Made by a program: the position numbers and the translations under genes
Notes under the pieces: model-generated
Seen by the model: only the letters and a program-made list of their open reading frames with translations
Told to the model about the DNA's origin: nothing
The model's database searches: none
Shown: positions 44,693 through 54,735 of the stretch, one piece after another
Position numbering within the stretch: the first letter of the stretch is position 1
Layout: each line of letters begins with the position of its first letter
Origin: Cupriavidus sp. U2
GTDB taxonomy: Bacteria > Pseudomonadota > Gammaproteobacteria > Burkholderiales > Burkholderiaceae
Length of the DNA stretch: 64,000 nt
NCBI RefSeq assembly: GCF_009663685.2
Contig: NZ_RCOG02000012.1
Span: forward strand, 62,846-126,845
Reading direction: 5' to 3'

Positions 44693-44715
44693 AAAAAGCC
44701 CGGCCGAAGCCGGGC
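44693..44715 (-). terminator. Rho-independent terminator of the SYLF lipoprotein gene
   Basis: On the minus strand GCCCGGC, loop TTCG and GCCGGGC are followed by five T, 57 bases after the stop at 44772. Confidence 0.88.
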
Positions 44716-44771
44716 GTTTCCATCCGCTGTCCCGCCTTGCCGCCCTGACAGGGCGGGGCCGGAGCCGGGCG

Positions 44772-45359
44772 TCAGATGTCGAGCTTGCTGATCTTCGCGC
44801 CGTTCAGCGACACATCGACCATCGCCCCGGCGTTGGTCTGGACGAAGGCAATGACAGGCTGCTGCGCCGTCACGGTATCGATGGTGCCGTTGGCGCCCAC
44901 CTTGGCCAGTGCCACGCTGGCATCGGCGCCGACGGTCCAGCCCTTCGACTGCACGAACTTGTTGTACGCCTCGGGCGTCATGAACATGATGATGACCGAG
45001 CGGGACTGGCCCCCGGCGGTCAGGCCGATGGAGCCTGCAATCGTCCGGTAGTAGCCCTGCGTGACGCCCTTGCTGCGCAGCGCGCCATCGCCATACTCGC
45101 CGCCGATCACCAGGCCGCCTGACAGCACGCGCGGGAACACGAGGATGCCTTGCGCACGATTGCCCAGTTCCTGGGCGCTCTTCACCGAAGAATAGAGCCG
45201 GTTCAGCGCGCCATCGGCGCCGGCGTCGATTTCCCGGCGCTGGGCCGCGGCATCGGTGCCCGCGCTGGTGCCCGTCGTCGTGCAACCGGCAGCAAATGCT
45301 GCCGTGGCGACCAGCAGGCCCGACCCGGCGACCCGGGTGACAAACTGACGTCGATCCAT
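44772..45359 (-). CDS. SYLF-domain lipoprotein (YSC84-related)
   Basis: A 195-residue exported lipoprotein. The signal peptide ends in the lipobox FAAG-C (Cys about residue 26). The rest is a lipid-binding SYLF/YSC84 domain with RAQGILVFPRVLSGGLVIGGEYGDGALR and GLTAGGQSRSVIIMFMTPEAYNKF. Such proteins are common in Burkholderiales and bind phosphoinositide-like lipids in eukaryotes; the bacterial role is unknown. It probably sits in the outer membrane facing the periplasm. Confidence 0.9.
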   Translation of the reverse strand: MDRRQFVTRVAGSGLLVATAAFAAGCTTTGTSAGTDAAAQRREIDAGADGALNRLYSSVKSAQELGNRAQGILVFPRVLSGGLVIGGEYGDGALRSKGVTQGYYRTIAGSIGLTAGGQSRSVIIMFMTPEAYNKFVQSKGWTVGADASVALAKVGANGTIDTVTAQQPVIAFVQTNAGAMVDVSLNGAKISKLDI

Positions 45360-45423
45360 TTGTTGTTCTCCTGGAGGGGAAAGGTACTGCGTCAGAGGCG
45401 ATGCGGCAGGGTTGCCGGACCGG

Positions 45424-46014
45424 TCAGCCAGCGGTTGGTGCCTTGACCGTGATCGCCACGACTTCCTTGATCACGAACTTGGCCATCTGGCCCTTCTTGA
45501 TACTGGCGAGATCGATATTCGGGTCCTGGACCTTCACGGTGCGCAGAGTCTCACGCGGGCCGCGGAACGTGACTGTGCGCTTGGCAACATCCACATTGGT
45601 GACTTGTGCGGTAATGGTGGTCGTGATTTCGCGCATGACGCCGGGCTTGCCGCCCTCGGGCGCGTGCGAGATGCGCTCGACCTGCTCCATCAGCGCGGTG
45701 TCCTTGCTGCCGATGGGCTCCAGCCCGGCCACCACGGCCGCGCCGCGCGTCAGTGTGACGATGTCGCCCTTTTTGACGTTGCCGATGTTCTTGGCTTCGT
45801 CACCGGCGATGATTTCGACCAGATTGCCGCCCGGGCCCTTGACCAGCACGGCCTTCGAGTCGGGATCGACATTGACGACCCGGCCGCTGACCACCGCTTC
45901 CTCGGCCACGCCGATGGGCGCGGGGGTCGACGGTTTCTGGGCCTGGGCGGCGCCGCCCCAGGCGAACATCAGGCAGGCGGCAATGGAAAGGGCGTGCTGG
46001 GCTCTGATTTTCAT
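45424..46014 (-). CDS. Secreted protein of unknown function
   Basis: A 196-residue protein with a signal peptide (MKIRAQHALSIAACLMFAWGGAAQA). The mature part is mainly beta strands and contains two similar modules, VSGRVVNVDPDSKAVLVKGPGG near residue 42 and ITAQVTNVDVAKRTVTFRGPRE near residue 135. They look like a duplicated small beta-barrel of the DUF5666 kind. Probably periplasmic. It lies 64 bases upstream of the SYLF lipoprotein gene on the same strand, possibly one envelope operon. Confidence 0.8.
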   Translation of the reverse strand: MKIRAQHALSIAACLMFAWGGAAQAQKPSTPAPIGVAEEAVVSGRVVNVDPDSKAVLVKGPGGNLVEIIAGDEAKNIGNVKKGDIVTLTRGAAVVAGLEPIGSKDTALMEQVERISHAPEGGKPGVMREITTTITAQVTNVDVAKRTVTFRGPRETLRTVKVQDPNIDLASIKKGQMAKFVIKEVVAITVKAPTAG

Positions 46015-46242
46015 GGCTGTCCTTGTTGGCGCGCGTGCGCATTTTGTAAAAAGGATGGAGCCATTGTGGACAACTGGCCATAAGCCATCAATCCACTTCG
46101 AAAAAACTTGCAGGGGTTGCCGAAAACGTTTAATTGGCGCCCGGCCGCACGCGCAGCCGGTTGTGGCCCGGGTCAGGTGGCCGCGCGAACGGGCGGCAAG
46201 GGCGGTTGTTGCGCCGCCGCTGCAACGGGGCCGTGGTGCATG

Positions 46243-47310
46243 TCAGAGGAGGGTGCCGTCGCCGTCGCCGCGGTCGCTCTGCGGCGACGCCAGTCCGAAA
46301 TGGCGATAGGCGGCGGCGGTGGCCACCCGGCCGCGCGGGGTCCGCTGCAGGTAGCCCTGCTGGATCATGTAGGGCTCCAGCACGTCCTCGATCGTGTCGC
46401 GGGCTTCGCCGATGGCGGCTGCCAGGTTGTCCACGCCCACCGGTCCGCCATCGAACTTGTGCAGCACGGCCTCCAGCAGCTTGCGGTCCATCAGGTCGAA
46501 GCCGACGCTGTCCACGTCGAGCATCGCCAGCGCCGCGTCGGCCAGTTCGCGCGTGATCGTGCCGTCGCTCTTGACCTCGGCGAAGTCGCGCACCCGGCGC
46601 AGCAGCCGGTTGGCGATACGCGGGGTGCCACGCGCGCGCCGTGCGATTTCGAGCGCGCCGCCTGCATCGATGGTGGCGTTGAGCAGTTGTGCCGACCGCG
46701 TGACGATGCGCGCCAGTTCGTCGGCCGTATAGAACTCCAGCCGTGCCACGATGCCGAAGCGGTCGCGCAGCGGGTTGGTCAGCATGCCGGCGCGCGTGGT
46801 GGCGCCCACCAGCGTGAACGGCTGCAGGTCGAGCTTGACCGAACGCGCGGCCGGGCCCTCGCCGATCATGATGTCGATCTGGTAGTCCTCCAGCGCCGGG
46901 TACAGGATTTCCTCCACCACGGGCGACAGGCGGTGGATTTCGTCGATGAACAGGACGTCGTGGGCTTCGAGGTTGGTCAGCAGCGCGGCCAGGTCGCCGG
47001 GCCGCTCCAGCACGGGCCCCGACGTCTGGCGCAGGTTCACACCCATTTCGCGCGCGATGATGTGGGCCAGCGTGGTCTTGCCCAGGCCCGGCGGGCCGAA
47101 CAGCAGCACGTGGTCCAGCGCCTCGCGGCGCTTGCGGGCCGCGTGCATGAAGATGTCGAGCTGGCCACGCACCTTTTCCTGCCCGACGTATTCGTCAAGC
47201 AGCTTCGGGCGCAGCGCGCGTTCGAAGGCTTCTTCCTGGGTGGAGGCGGGGGTGGCGGAGATTACGCGCTCCGGCGGGCGGTCGCCGGTGAGCTTGTCGG
47301 TTTCGATCAT
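46243..47310 (-). CDS. ruvB: Holliday junction branch-migration helicase RuvB
   Basis: A 355-residue AAA+ motor that drives branch migration with RuvA. Walker [10 protein letters not shown], Walker [10 protein letters not shown], sensor GATTRAG and the C-terminal winged helix (FGLASPQ end) are present. ATG 47310 (MIETDKLTG) is preferred over a start five codons upstream. It is 84 bases downstream of ruvA, the usual order. Confidence 0.97.
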   Translation of the reverse strand: MIETDKLTGDRPPERVISATPASTQEEAFERALRPKLLDEYVGQEKVRGQLDIFMHAARKRREALDHVLLFGPPGLGKTTLAHIIAREMGVNLRQTSGPVLERPGDLAALLTNLEAHDVLFIDEIHRLSPVVEEILYPALEDYQIDIMIGEGPAARSVKLDLQPFTLVGATTRAGMLTNPLRDRFGIVARLEFYTADELARIVTRSAQLLNATIDAGGALEIARRARGTPRIANRLLRRVRDFAEVKSDGTITRELADAALAMLDVDSVGFDLMDRKLLEAVLHKFDGGPVGVDNLAAAIGEARDTIEDVLEPYMIQQGYLQRTPRGRVATAAAYRHFGLASPQSDRGDGDGTLL

Positions 47311-47394
47311 GGCAGTGGAAGGCAATATGGCGCCATTCTACGCTGCCAGTGCGCACGCCCCGCCAGCACGCAGCGTCATCCCGCGCCGGCAGCG

Positions 47395-47976
47395 TTATCC
47401 CTTTGACAGCGCCTTGAGCGCGAGCTTGATGCCCTCGGACACGCCCGTGCCCGCCGGCACCTGCTTGATCGCCTGCGCGGCTTCCTTTTCCGAATACCCC
47501 AGCGCCAGCAGCGCGTTAAGCACATCGACGGCGCTGTCTGGCACGGGCGCGGCACCGGGCACATGGCCCAGGTCGGCGCCCAGCTTGCCCTTCAACTCCA
47601 GCAGCAGGCGCTCGGCGGTCTTCTTGCCAATGCCGGGGATTTTCGTCAGCCGGCCGGCTTCCTGCATGGTCACGGCCTGCGCCAGTTCCGGGACGGACAG
47701 GCCGGACAGCACGGCCAGTGCCATGCGCGCGCCGATGCCGGTGATCTTGATCAGCTCCCGGAAGGTGTTGCGCTCGGTGGCGGTGCCGAAGCCGAACAGC
47801 AGGTGGGCGTCCTCGCGGATGATCTGCTGCGTCAGCAGCACCACGGGGTGACCCGTGGCAGGCAGGTTGTAGAAGGTGCTCATCGGCACATCGATCTCGT
47901 AGCCGACGCCGTGGCAGTCGACCAGCAGATGCGGGGGATTCTTTTCAAGCAGGGTGCCGGCGATGCGTCCGATCAT
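47395..47976 (-). CDS. ruvA: Holliday junction DNA-binding protein RuvA
   Basis: A 193-residue tetrameric protein that holds the four-way junction open. The OB-fold start [27 protein letters not shown], two helix-hairpin-helix segments ([15 protein letters not shown] and [18 protein letters not shown]) and the C-terminal RuvB-binding domain are all visible. A GDPD gene separates it from ruvC. Confidence 0.97.
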   Translation of the reverse strand: MIGRIAGTLLEKNPPHLLVDCHGVGYEIDVPMSTFYNLPATGHPVVLLTQQIIREDAHLLFGFGTATERNTFRELIKITGIGARMALAVLSGLSVPELAQAVTMQEAGRLTKIPGIGKKTAERLLLELKGKLGADLGHVPGAAPVPDSAVDVLNALLALGYSEKEAAQAIKQVPAGTGVSEGIKLALKALSKG

Positions 47977-48030
47977 GATGGATGGGGTCAGGTGCGAATT
48001 CTGGCCGCAAGTGTAGCGCGGCCCTTGGGG

Positions 48031-49206
48031 TTACTGGCCGGCCGGCGTGGCCACGGCGCGACGCCCCAGTGCGGGGTCGTCCGTGAAGAAGCCGTCGATG
48101 CCGGCCGCCAGGAAGGCCTGCACTTCGCGCACCATGCCGTCCGGGTTGCGGGTGGCATCGTCGCCCGGCGCGCGCAGCGTCTTCGGCAGGAAGCTGTTCT
48201 CGGGACGGAACGTGTACGGATGCACCAACAGGCCGGCGGCATGGGCGTTGGCCACCAGCGGCGTAGGCGCCGCCAGCCGGCCGTGGGCGTCGCGCGGAAT
48301 CACCAGGCTCTTCTCGGGGCCGATGCCGTTGGCGTAGGTGGCCACCTCGCGCAGCCCCAGCGGCATCAGCATCGACGCATAGGTGCGGCTGTCGCCCGCC
48401 AGCCGCCAGTCGGCCGGACGCTGCCGGGCGCTGCCGATCAGCTGGACGATTTTCACGTTCGGCATGGTGCTGCCCAGCAACCGCTTCATGGTCCGCAGCG
48501 GGCCCACTTCGAACGACTGCACGTAGACCGGGGCGGTCTTCGCATAGGCATTGCCCTTCAGCGTGGCGACGAGCTTTTCTTCGAGCGGCAGGCCGATGCC
48601 GCGGAAGTAGCTCGGATGCTTCAGTTCGGGATAAATGCCCACCGGGCTGCCGCGGCGGCCCGACGCCTGCGCTGCCAGCTTCAGGATTTCGTCGAAGGTG
48701 GGGATTTCGAACTGGTCATTGAGCTTGGCGTTGTAGGGCCGCAGCCTGGGGATGCGCTCGCGGGCGCGCAGCGTCTTGAGTTCAGCCAGCGTGAAGTCCT
48801 CGGTGAACCAGCCGTCGATGCGCTCGCCGTCGATGACCTTGATGCGGCGTCGCCCGGCAAACTCGGGCACCTGGGCCACGTTGGTGGTGCCGGTGATGTC
48901 GTTCTCGTGGCGCGCCACCAGCACGCCATCCTTCGTGGACACGAGGTCGGGTTCGATGATGTCGGCGCCGTCGTCGATGGCCTTCTGGTACGACGCCAGC
49001 GTGTGCTCGGGCCGCAGGGCGCTGGCGCCGCGATGACCGATGACCAGCGCCGGGGCGGCGGGCGCGGGGGCCGGGGCGGCCGGTGCGGGTGCCGTGGCCG
49101 GCGGCGTCGCGGTGGCAACCGGAGCGCGCGGCGCCGTGACGCAGCCGGCGACCAGCGTCGCCGTGGCGGCAGCCAGTGAAAATCGGAAAACGAGGGATTG
49201 CGGCAT
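48031..49206 (-). CDS. Glycerophosphodiester phosphodiesterase, lipoprotein
   Basis: A 391-residue GlpQ-type enzyme that cleaves glycerophosphodiesters to glycerol-3-phosphate and an alcohol. The signal peptide ends in lipobox LVAG-C (about residue 22), then an Ala/Pro-rich linker, then the catalytic domain: IGHRGASALRPEHTLASYQKAIDDGADIIEPDL and the metal-binding/catalytic His in LVARHEND. It is probably a periplasmic-facing lipoprotein. Its place between ruvC and ruvA is unrelated in function to junction resolution. Confidence 0.93.
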   Translation of the reverse strand: MPQSLVFRFSLAAATATLVAGCVTAPRAPVATATPPATAPAPAAPAPAPAAPALVIGHRGASALRPEHTLASYQKAIDDGADIIEPDLVSTKDGVLVARHENDITGTTNVAQVPEFAGRRRIKVIDGERIDGWFTEDFTLAELKTLRARERIPRLRPYNAKLNDQFEIPTFDEILKLAAQASGRRGSPVGIYPELKHPSYFRGIGLPLEEKLVATLKGNAYAKTAPVYVQSFEVGPLRTMKRLLGSTMPNVKIVQLIGSARQRPADWRLAGDSRTYASMLMPLGLREVATYANGIGPEKSLVIPRDAHGRLAAPTPLVANAHAAGLLVHPYTFRPENSFLPKTLRAPGDDATRNPDGMVREVQAFLAAGIDGFFTDDPALGRRAVATPAGQ

Positions 49207-49300
49207 CTGGGCCGTTCCTGGGCGGGGGCTCGAACGCCGATTCTAAGCGACGCAGGCGTCAGGCCCGTCGCATGGACCGGTCAGTCGCCGGGCAGATGTG

Positions 49301-49846
49301 TCAGCCGATCAGGCGGCCGCGCCGCACGCGCAGCCCCTTGCGCGCCAGTTCCGGCGCCATCGTGGCCAGCGTGCCAAGGGTGTCGCCCCCGTTGGCATGG
49401 CAGATCGCCACGCCCAGCGCGTCGGCGGCATCGCTGCTGGGGCGGCCGGACAGCGCCAGCAGGCGCATCACCATCTCCTGCACCTGGTCCTTGTTGGCGC
49501 GCCCGTAACCGACCACGGCCACCTTCAGCTGCAGTGCCGTGTATTCGAACACGGGCAGGCCCTGGCCCACCAGGCCGCAGATGGCGGCGCCGCGTGCCTG
49601 GCCCAGCAGCAGGGTCGATTGCGGATTGACGTTGACGAAGACCTTCTCGATGGCCGCGCAATCGGGCGCATAGGTGCGCGCGACTTCGGCAATCCCGTCA
49701 TAGAGCGTCTTCAGGCGCTGGGGCAGGCTTTCGTCGCCATTACTGCGGATCGTGCCGGAGGCCACATAGGCGAGCTTGTTGCCGTGCTTTTCGAGCACGC
49801 CGAAGCCGGTGGTCCGCAGACCGGGATCGATGCCGAGAATGCGCAT
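49301..49846 (-). CDS. ruvC: Holliday junction endonuclease RuvC
   Basis: A 181-residue dimeric resolvase. The acidic active site is visible as Asp7 in LGIDPG, Glu in [18 protein letters not shown] and Asp residues in [17 protein letters not shown] 49846 (MRILGIDPG) is the conserved start; the frame is open 15 codons further. It lies about 107 bases after purH with a hairpin repeat between. Confidence 0.97.
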   Translation of the reverse strand: MRILGIDPGLRTTGFGVLEKHGNKLAYVASGTIRSNGDESLPQRLKTLYDGIAEVARTYAPDCAAIEKVFVNVNPQSTLLLGQARGAAICGLVGQGLPVFEYTALQLKVAVVGYGRANKDQVQEMVMRLLALSGRPSSDAADALGVAICHANGGDTLGTLATMAPELARKGLRVRRGRLIG

Positions 49847-49914
49847 GAAGCGGGGAGGGGGAAACAGATGGGCGTAGTGTACGCTGCCCACGCCTGCAAT
49901 GCTGCAGGTTTGCG

Positions 49915-49942
49915 CCCCTCTCCCGCACAGCGGGGAGAGGGG
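49915..49942. repeat. CCCCTCTCCCGC hairpin repeat, copy 5
   Basis: CCCCTCTCCCGC (49915-49926), loop ACA, and GCGGGGAGAGGGG with one extra G. On the minus strand it begins ten bases after the purH stop. The flank TTTGCGCC resembles those of copies 2 and 3. Confidence 0.82.
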
Positions 49943-49952
49943 CCGCCTACGC

Positions 49953-51527
49953 TTAGTGGCGGAAGTGGCGCGTGCCGGTCAGCACCATGGCGATACCGCG
50001 CTCGTCGGCGGCGGCGATCACTTCGTCATCGCGCATCGAGCCGCCCGGCTGGATCACCACGGTGGCGCCAGCGTCAACCACCACGTCCAGGCCGTCGCGG
50101 AACGGGAAGAACGCGTCCGAAGCCACGGCCGAACCGGCCAGCGTCAGGCCGGCGTTCTGGGCCTTGATGCTGGCGATGCGGGCCGAATCCACACGGCTCA
50201 TCTGGCCGGCACCGACGCCCAGCGTCATGCCGTTGGCGCAGAACACGATGGCATTCGACTTCACGAACTTGGCCACGCGCCAGGCGAACATCAGGTCGTC
50301 CATTTCCTTCGGGGTCGGATGACGGCGCGTCACCACGCGCAGTTCGCCCGGCTGCACGTTGCGGGCGTCCGGGCCCTGCACCAGCAGGCCGCCGCCCACG
50401 CGCTTGAGGTCATACTGGTTGACGCCCTTGCCCAGCGGGATTTCCAGCAGGCGCACGTTCTGCTTGGCTGCAAACACGTTGCGCGCGGCGGTGCTGAACG
50501 ACGGGGCGATCAGCACTTCCACGAACTGCTTGGCCACGGCCTGGGCTGCGGCCTCGTCCAGCTCGACGTTGAAGGCGATGATGCCGCCGAAGGCCGAGGT
50601 CGAATCGGTCTTGAAGGCCTTGTCGTAGGCTTCCAGCGCGTTGGCGCCGATCGCCACGCCGCACGGGTTGGCGTGCTTGATGATCACGCAGGCGGCGCCG
50701 TTGGCGGCGTCGAACGACTTCACGCATTCCCACGCGGCGTCGGCGTCGGCGATGTTGTTGTACGACAGTTCCTTGCCCTGCAACTGCACGTAGTTGGCCA
50801 GCGCGCCGTCCACGGTCTTCAGGTCGCGGTAGAACGCGGCCGACTGGTGCGGATTCTCGCCATAGCGCATTTCCTGCACCTTCTCGAAGGCCAGGTTCAG
50901 CGTCTGCGGATAGCTGCTGCGGCCCTGGTGCGACTTGTCGGTGCCGAGGCTGGTCAGGTAGTTCGTGATCGCGCCGTCGTACTGCGCGGTGTGGGCGAAC
51001 ACCTTGGTGGCCAGGCGGAAGTTGGTGTCGTAGCCCACGCTGTTGGCGTTGGCGCGCATTTCGTCGAGCACCACGGCGTAGTCGGCCGGATCCACGATCA
51101 CGGTCACGTCGCGGTGGTTCTTGGCCGCCGAGCGCAGCATGGTCGGGCCGCCGATGTCGATGTTCTCGATGGCGTCCGGCAGCGTGCAGTCATCCTTGGC
51201 CACGGTCTGCTGGAACGGGTACAGGTTCACCACCAGCAGGTCGATCGTCGGGATGTCGTGCTCGGCCAGGGCGGCCATGTGCTCGGGCAGATCGCGGCGC
51301 GCCAGGATGCCGCCGTGCACCTTCGGGTGCAGCGTCTTGACGCGGCCGTCGAGCATTTCGGGGAAGCCGGTGTAGTCGGCAACTTCCGTGACGGGCAGGC
51401 CGGCGTCGGCCAGCAGCTTGGCGGTACCGCCGGTGGACAGCAGCGTGACGCCGAGCGCGTTCAGGTCGCGGGCGAAATCGACGATGCCGGTCTTGTCGGA
51501 AACAGAGAGAAGGGCTTGCTTGATCAT
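49953..51527 (-). CDS. purH: Bifunctional AICAR transformylase / IMP cyclohydrolase
   Basis: A 524-residue enzyme for the last two steps of IMP synthesis. The N-terminal IMP cyclohydrolase (MGS-like) domain starts [22 protein letters not shown]. The C-terminal transformylase domain includes [18 protein letters not shown] and the end GTRHFRH. It follows fis by 16 bases. Confidence 0.97.
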   Translation of the reverse strand: MIKQALLSVSDKTGIVDFARDLNALGVTLLSTGGTAKLLADAGLPVTEVADYTGFPEMLDGRVKTLHPKVHGGILARRDLPEHMAALAEHDIPTIDLLVVNLYPFQQTVAKDDCTLPDAIENIDIGGPTMLRSAAKNHRDVTVIVDPADYAVVLDEMRANANSVGYDTNFRLATKVFAHTAQYDGAITNYLTSLGTDKSHQGRSSYPQTLNLAFEKVQEMRYGENPHQSAAFYRDLKTVDGALANYVQLQGKELSYNNIADADAAWECVKSFDAANGAACVIIKHANPCGVAIGANALEAYDKAFKTDSTSAFGGIIAFNVELDEAAAQAVAKQFVEVLIAPSFSTAARNVFAAKQNVRLLEIPLGKGVNQYDLKRVGGGLLVQGPDARNVQPGELRVVTRRHPTPKEMDDLMFAWRVAKFVKSNAIVFCANGMTLGVGAGQMSRVDSARIASIKAQNAGLTLAGSAVASDAFFPFRDGLDVVVDAGATVVIQPGGSMRDDEVIAAADERGIAMVLTGTRHFRH

Positions 51528-51543
51528 GGCTTGGGGGAACGCT

Positions 51544-51777
51544 TCAAAGTAATCCGTGTTGCTGCAGCTTCTTGCGAAGGGTATTGCGGTTGATGCCGAG
51601 ATACGCGGCCGCCAGCGACTGGTTGCGCTCCGCGCGCAACATCACGGCTTCCAGCAGCGGCCGTTCCACGGCCTCCAGCACCATGTTGTACATGTTGGAC
51701 GGCTCTTCGCCGTCCAGGTCACGAAAATAGGTATCCAGGCTGTCCCGGATACATTGGTCGATAGCGTTGCGGCTCAT
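51544..51777 (-). CDS. fis: DNA-binding protein Fis
   Basis: A 77-residue nucleoid-associated regulator; shorter than E. coli Fis (98) at its N-terminus, as is usual in beta-proteobacteria. The C-terminal helix-turn-helix [25 protein letters not shown] is intact. The start overlaps the dusB stop by four bases, so dusB-fis translation is coupled as in enterobacteria. Confidence 0.96.
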   Translation of the reverse strand: MSRNAIDQCIRDSLDTYFRDLDGEEPSNMYNMVLEAVERPLLEAVMLRAERNQSLAAAYLGINRNTLRKKLQQHGLL

Positions 51778-52844
51778 GCGGCAAGCAGTTCCCGTTTCTT
51801 TTTGTTGTGGATGTTTTCTTCTTCGTCCGTGGCGGCGGCGGTGTCGTCGACATAGACCAGGCGATCCGAGATGGCCGCCTGCTCGTCGAAGAACGCATTG
51901 ACCGCTTCCAGCTGCGCGCCCGTGGTTTCCAGCGTGTTCATGCGATGGCGGAACAGGTTCGCGCCCTTCAGCCCGCGCGTGTACCAGGCAATATGCTTGC
52001 GCGCGGTGCGCACGCCGGTGAATTCACCGTAGAACGCGTAGTGATCGGCCAGGTGATGGTTCATGATCGCCCGGATCTCGGCCACTTCGGGCGCCGGCAG
52101 CAGTTCGCCGGTCTTCAGGAAGTGCTCGATCTCGCGAAACAGCCACGGACGCCCCTGCGCGGCACGGCCGATCATGATGGCGTCGGCGCCGGTCGCTTCC
52201 AGCACCAGCTTCGCCTTCTGCGGCGACGTGATGTCGCCGTTGGCCACCACCGGAATGCGCAGCGCCGCCTTGACCGCGGCGATGGTCTCGTACTCGGCCT
52301 CGCCGTGGTACAGGTCGGCGCGGGTGCGGCCATGGATCGTCAGCATGCTGATGCCGGCGTCTTCGGCCATGCGCGCCACGCGCAGCGCATTCTTGTGCTC
52401 GCGGTCCCAGCCGGTGCGGATCTTCAGCGTGACCGGCACGCGGTCGCCCACGGCGCCCACCACGGCCTCGACGATGCGTACCACGAGCGGTTCGTTCTGC
52501 AGCAGCGCCGATCCGGCGGCCACATTGCACACCTTCTTGGCCGGGCAGCCCATGTTGATGTCGATGATCTGCGCGCCCCGGTCAACGTTGTAGCGCGCCG
52601 CCTCGGCCATCATCGACGGCTCGGCGCCGGCAATCTGCACCGAGATCGGCTCGACCTCGCCCGCGTGATTGGCGCGGCGCATGGTCTTCTCGCTCTTCCA
52701 GAGCTGCGCGTTGGACGCCACCATCTCGGACACCGCGTAACCCGCGCCCAACTGCTTGCACAGTTGCCGGAACGGCCGGTCCGTCACCCCGGCCATGGGG
52801 GCGACAAAGAGGTTGTTGCGGAGCTGGTGGGGACCGATCTGCAC
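51774..52844 (-). CDS. dusB: tRNA-dihydrouridine synthase B
   Basis: A 356-residue FMN-dependent TIM-barrel enzyme that reduces uridine in the tRNA D-loop. APMAGVTDRPFRQLC, the catalytic Cys segment MGCPAKKVCNVAAGSALLQ and TIHGRTRADLYHG (phosphate binding) are visible. The start is GTG 52844, supported by the family start MxIGxxQLRNNLFVAPM. A C-terminal extension of about 25 residues rich in Glu and Lys goes beyond the usual length. Confidence 0.94.
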   Translation of the reverse strand: MQIGPHQLRNNLFVAPMAGVTDRPFRQLCKQLGAGYAVSEMVASNAQLWKSEKTMRRANHAGEVEPISVQIAGAEPSMMAEAARYNVDRGAQIIDINMGCPAKKVCNVAAGSALLQNEPLVVRIVEAVVGAVGDRVPVTLKIRTGWDREHKNALRVARMAEDAGISMLTIHGRTRADLYHGEAEYETIAAVKAALRIPVVANGDITSPQKAKLVLEATGADAIMIGRAAQGRPWLFREIEHFLKTGELLPAPEVAEIRAIMNHHLADHYAFYGEFTGVRTARKHIAWYTRGLKGANLFRHRMNTLETTGAQLEAVNAFFDEQAAISDRLVYVDDTAAATDEEENIHNKKKRELLAA

Positions 52845-53018
52845 GGTGGCGAGGCTGGAATCTGGCTGGGAACTGGCAAAAACATGCCCCTGCCGGAACA
52901 GCTGTCGGCGTGGTCGGGGTCATGGGCGAGGCCGGGATTTTACCGCCAAACTGATACGGTTGCCCAATAAATGAGCAAATATCGTGGGGCGGCAGGGCGC
53001 CGCCCCCCGCGAGTGGTG

Positions 53019-54293
53019 CTATCGGCGTGCGCCAAACATCATTTGCCGGGCCAGCGCATGCTTGAGCGGTGCTACGCACGCCAGGGCTGCCAGCGATGCG
53101 CCGCGCGCATGGGCCGCCAGCGGCCCGCCGATACCGAACACGCGCGGCAGCAGATCGGTAATGCCGATCGTCATGGCACGGTCCAGGCGGTGGCGGGTGG
53201 CGAATGTCTGCAATGCCTGCGGCGTGCACCCCGCCCTCAGCGAATCGGCCAGCGCAAAGGCATCGCGCAAACCCAGGTTCAGGCCTTGGCCGGCTACCGG
53301 ATGTAACGTTTGCGCCGCATTTCCGACGGCGGCCACCCGGCCGCTGACGGTGACCGGCGCGGCATTGAGTCCCAGCGGGAAGGCGTGCCGCTTGCCCACC
53401 AGGGTGAAACGCCCCAGGCGCGTGCCGAAGGCCCGGCCCAGTTCCTCGGCGAACTCGGCGTCGGACAGTGCCAGGCGCCGTTGCGCCTGTTCCGGCGCGC
53501 AACACCAGACCAGCGCATAGCCCGGCACGCCATGATCCTCGTGCGGCAACAGCGCCAGGGGCCCCTCGTCGGTAAAGCGTTCCCAGGCCCAGCCCGGCTG
53601 CAACTGCGAGCAGTTGACATGGCCAATGATCGCGGTCTGGCCGTAGTCGCGGCGCCGGGTAACTTCGGTGCCGCGCGCCAGGCGCTGCACCTGCTGGTGG
53701 AACAGTCCGCCTTCGGCCTGGATGGCGATGCGTGGCGCATACGTCACTGGCAGGCTTTCCTGGTCGACATGGGTGGTGCCGCTCAGCCGCACGAGGGCGG
53801 CGTTTTCGCGTTCGCCCCGGTCGCCTTGCTGGTCGATATGCGCGATGCGGGTCTCGAAAACGCGTTGCAGGCGGCCCGGCGCGGCGTCGGCGACACGGGC
53901 GAGTGCGCGTTCCAGCGTCTGGCACAGGTCGCCGTACTTGACCACGTGGCCCAGTGCCGGCACGCCATAGTCGTCATGATGCAGCTTCACATGGCCGAAG
54001 CGGCCGCGCTGCGACACGTGAATGTGCTCGATCGGTTGTGCGGGCACGGGCCAGGCGCCGATCTGCTCCAGCAACTGGCGGCTGCCGTGCGACAGGGCGA
54101 TGGCACGCGGATCGCGTGCGGCGCGGGCGGGCGTCGCCGCGTCGATCAGCGTCATGCGCCAGTGCGTGGTGCGCAGCAGTTGGCAGGCCAGCGCCAGGCC
54201 CACCGGACCGCCGCCAACGATGGCAATATCGCGCGGCTCGGCATCCATCACCGGTGCGGCACCGGCAGTGTCAGGGCTGGCCGCTTGCGTCAT
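53019..54293 (-). CDS. ubiH: UbiH-type FAD-dependent monooxygenase (ubiquinone biosynthesis)
   Basis: A 424-residue flavoprotein hydroxylase of the UbiH/UbiF/VisC family acting on the ubiquinone ring. IVGGGPVGLALA (Rossmann), DPRAIALSHGS and VGNAAQTLHPVAGQGLNLGLRD are present. The NAAQ form of the last motif, instead of DAAH, is also found in E. coli UbiH. ATG 54293 follows a strong AGGAGGAAG and overlaps the preceding gene by 23 bases; ATG 54248 is an alternative. Which ring position it oxidises cannot be said by eye. Confidence 0.87.
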   Translation of the reverse strand: MTQAASPDTAGAAPVMDAEPRDIAIVGGGPVGLALACQLLRTTHWRMTLIDAATPARAARDPRAIALSHGSRQLLEQIGAWPVPAQPIEHIHVSQRGRFGHVKLHHDDYGVPALGHVVKYGDLCQTLERALARVADAAPGRLQRVFETRIAHIDQQGDRGERENAALVRLSGTTHVDQESLPVTYAPRIAIQAEGGLFHQQVQRLARGTEVTRRRDYGQTAIIGHVNCSQLQPGWAWERFTDEGPLALLPHEDHGVPGYALVWCCAPEQAQRRLALSDAEFAEELGRAFGTRLGRFTLVGKRHAFPLGLNAAPVTVSGRVAAVGNAAQTLHPVAGQGLNLGLRDAFALADSLRAGCTPQALQTFATRHRLDRAMTIGITDLLPRVFGIGGPLAAHARGASLAALACVAPLKHALARQMMFGARR

Positions 54294-54735
54294 GGCTGGC
54301 TTCCTCCTGCACGGGCGCCGCCTCGGCCGCGCCGCGCTTCCACAGGTTCGCATCGGTGCGCGACTTGCCGGCGGCGGCATCGCGCATCGCGTTATCGAGC
54401 TTCTGCTGGCTGAAGCCGGGCAGTTGCCGCAGCCGTTCGACCAGCGCATCGTGGTTGGCCGCCGTCATCGGCACCACACAGCCCTGCTGGCTGTCGGCGT
54501 CGCCGGCCAGGATCAGCCACGGCGTGCCCGCCCAGGGAGCGCGGTCCGAGACGCGCACCACCACGCGTTCCAGCCCGTCCCACGCCAGTTCTTCGCGCTG
54601 GCCATCCGGGCGATGCACGACCAGTCGGTCGTCATACAGGTTCACCACGAATGGCTGGTTCGGGTCCACGGCCTGGACGGTGTGCCGGTGCTTCGGTACG
54701 CCCACGCCAAACAGCTTGCTCAACAACGCCTTCAT
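54271..54735 (-). CDS. Conserved protein of unknown function between pepP and ubiH
   Basis: A 154-residue cytoplasmic protein with no recognised domain. The first 90 residues look like a beta-rich module (FVVNLYDDRLVVHRPDGQREELAWDGLERVVVRVSD), similar in pattern to small PH-like folds, and the tail is charged. Its start overlaps the pepP stop (ATGA) and its end overlaps ubiH, so it is translated with both. No function is proposed. Confidence 0.8.
   Translation of the reverse strand: MKALLSKLFGVGVPKHRHTVQAVDPNQPFVVNLYDDRLVVHRPDGQREELAWDGLERVVVRVSDRAPWAGTPWLILAGDADSQQGCVVPMTAANHDALVERLRQLPGFSQQKLDNAMRDAAAGKSRTDANLWKRGAAEAAPVQEEASHDASGQP

Noticed and set aside
52582..53925. A long minus-strand frame spanning the dusB-ubiH junction.
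   Set aside because: It is out of frame with both genes, has low-complexity Arg/Pro/Gly content and no family resemblance.
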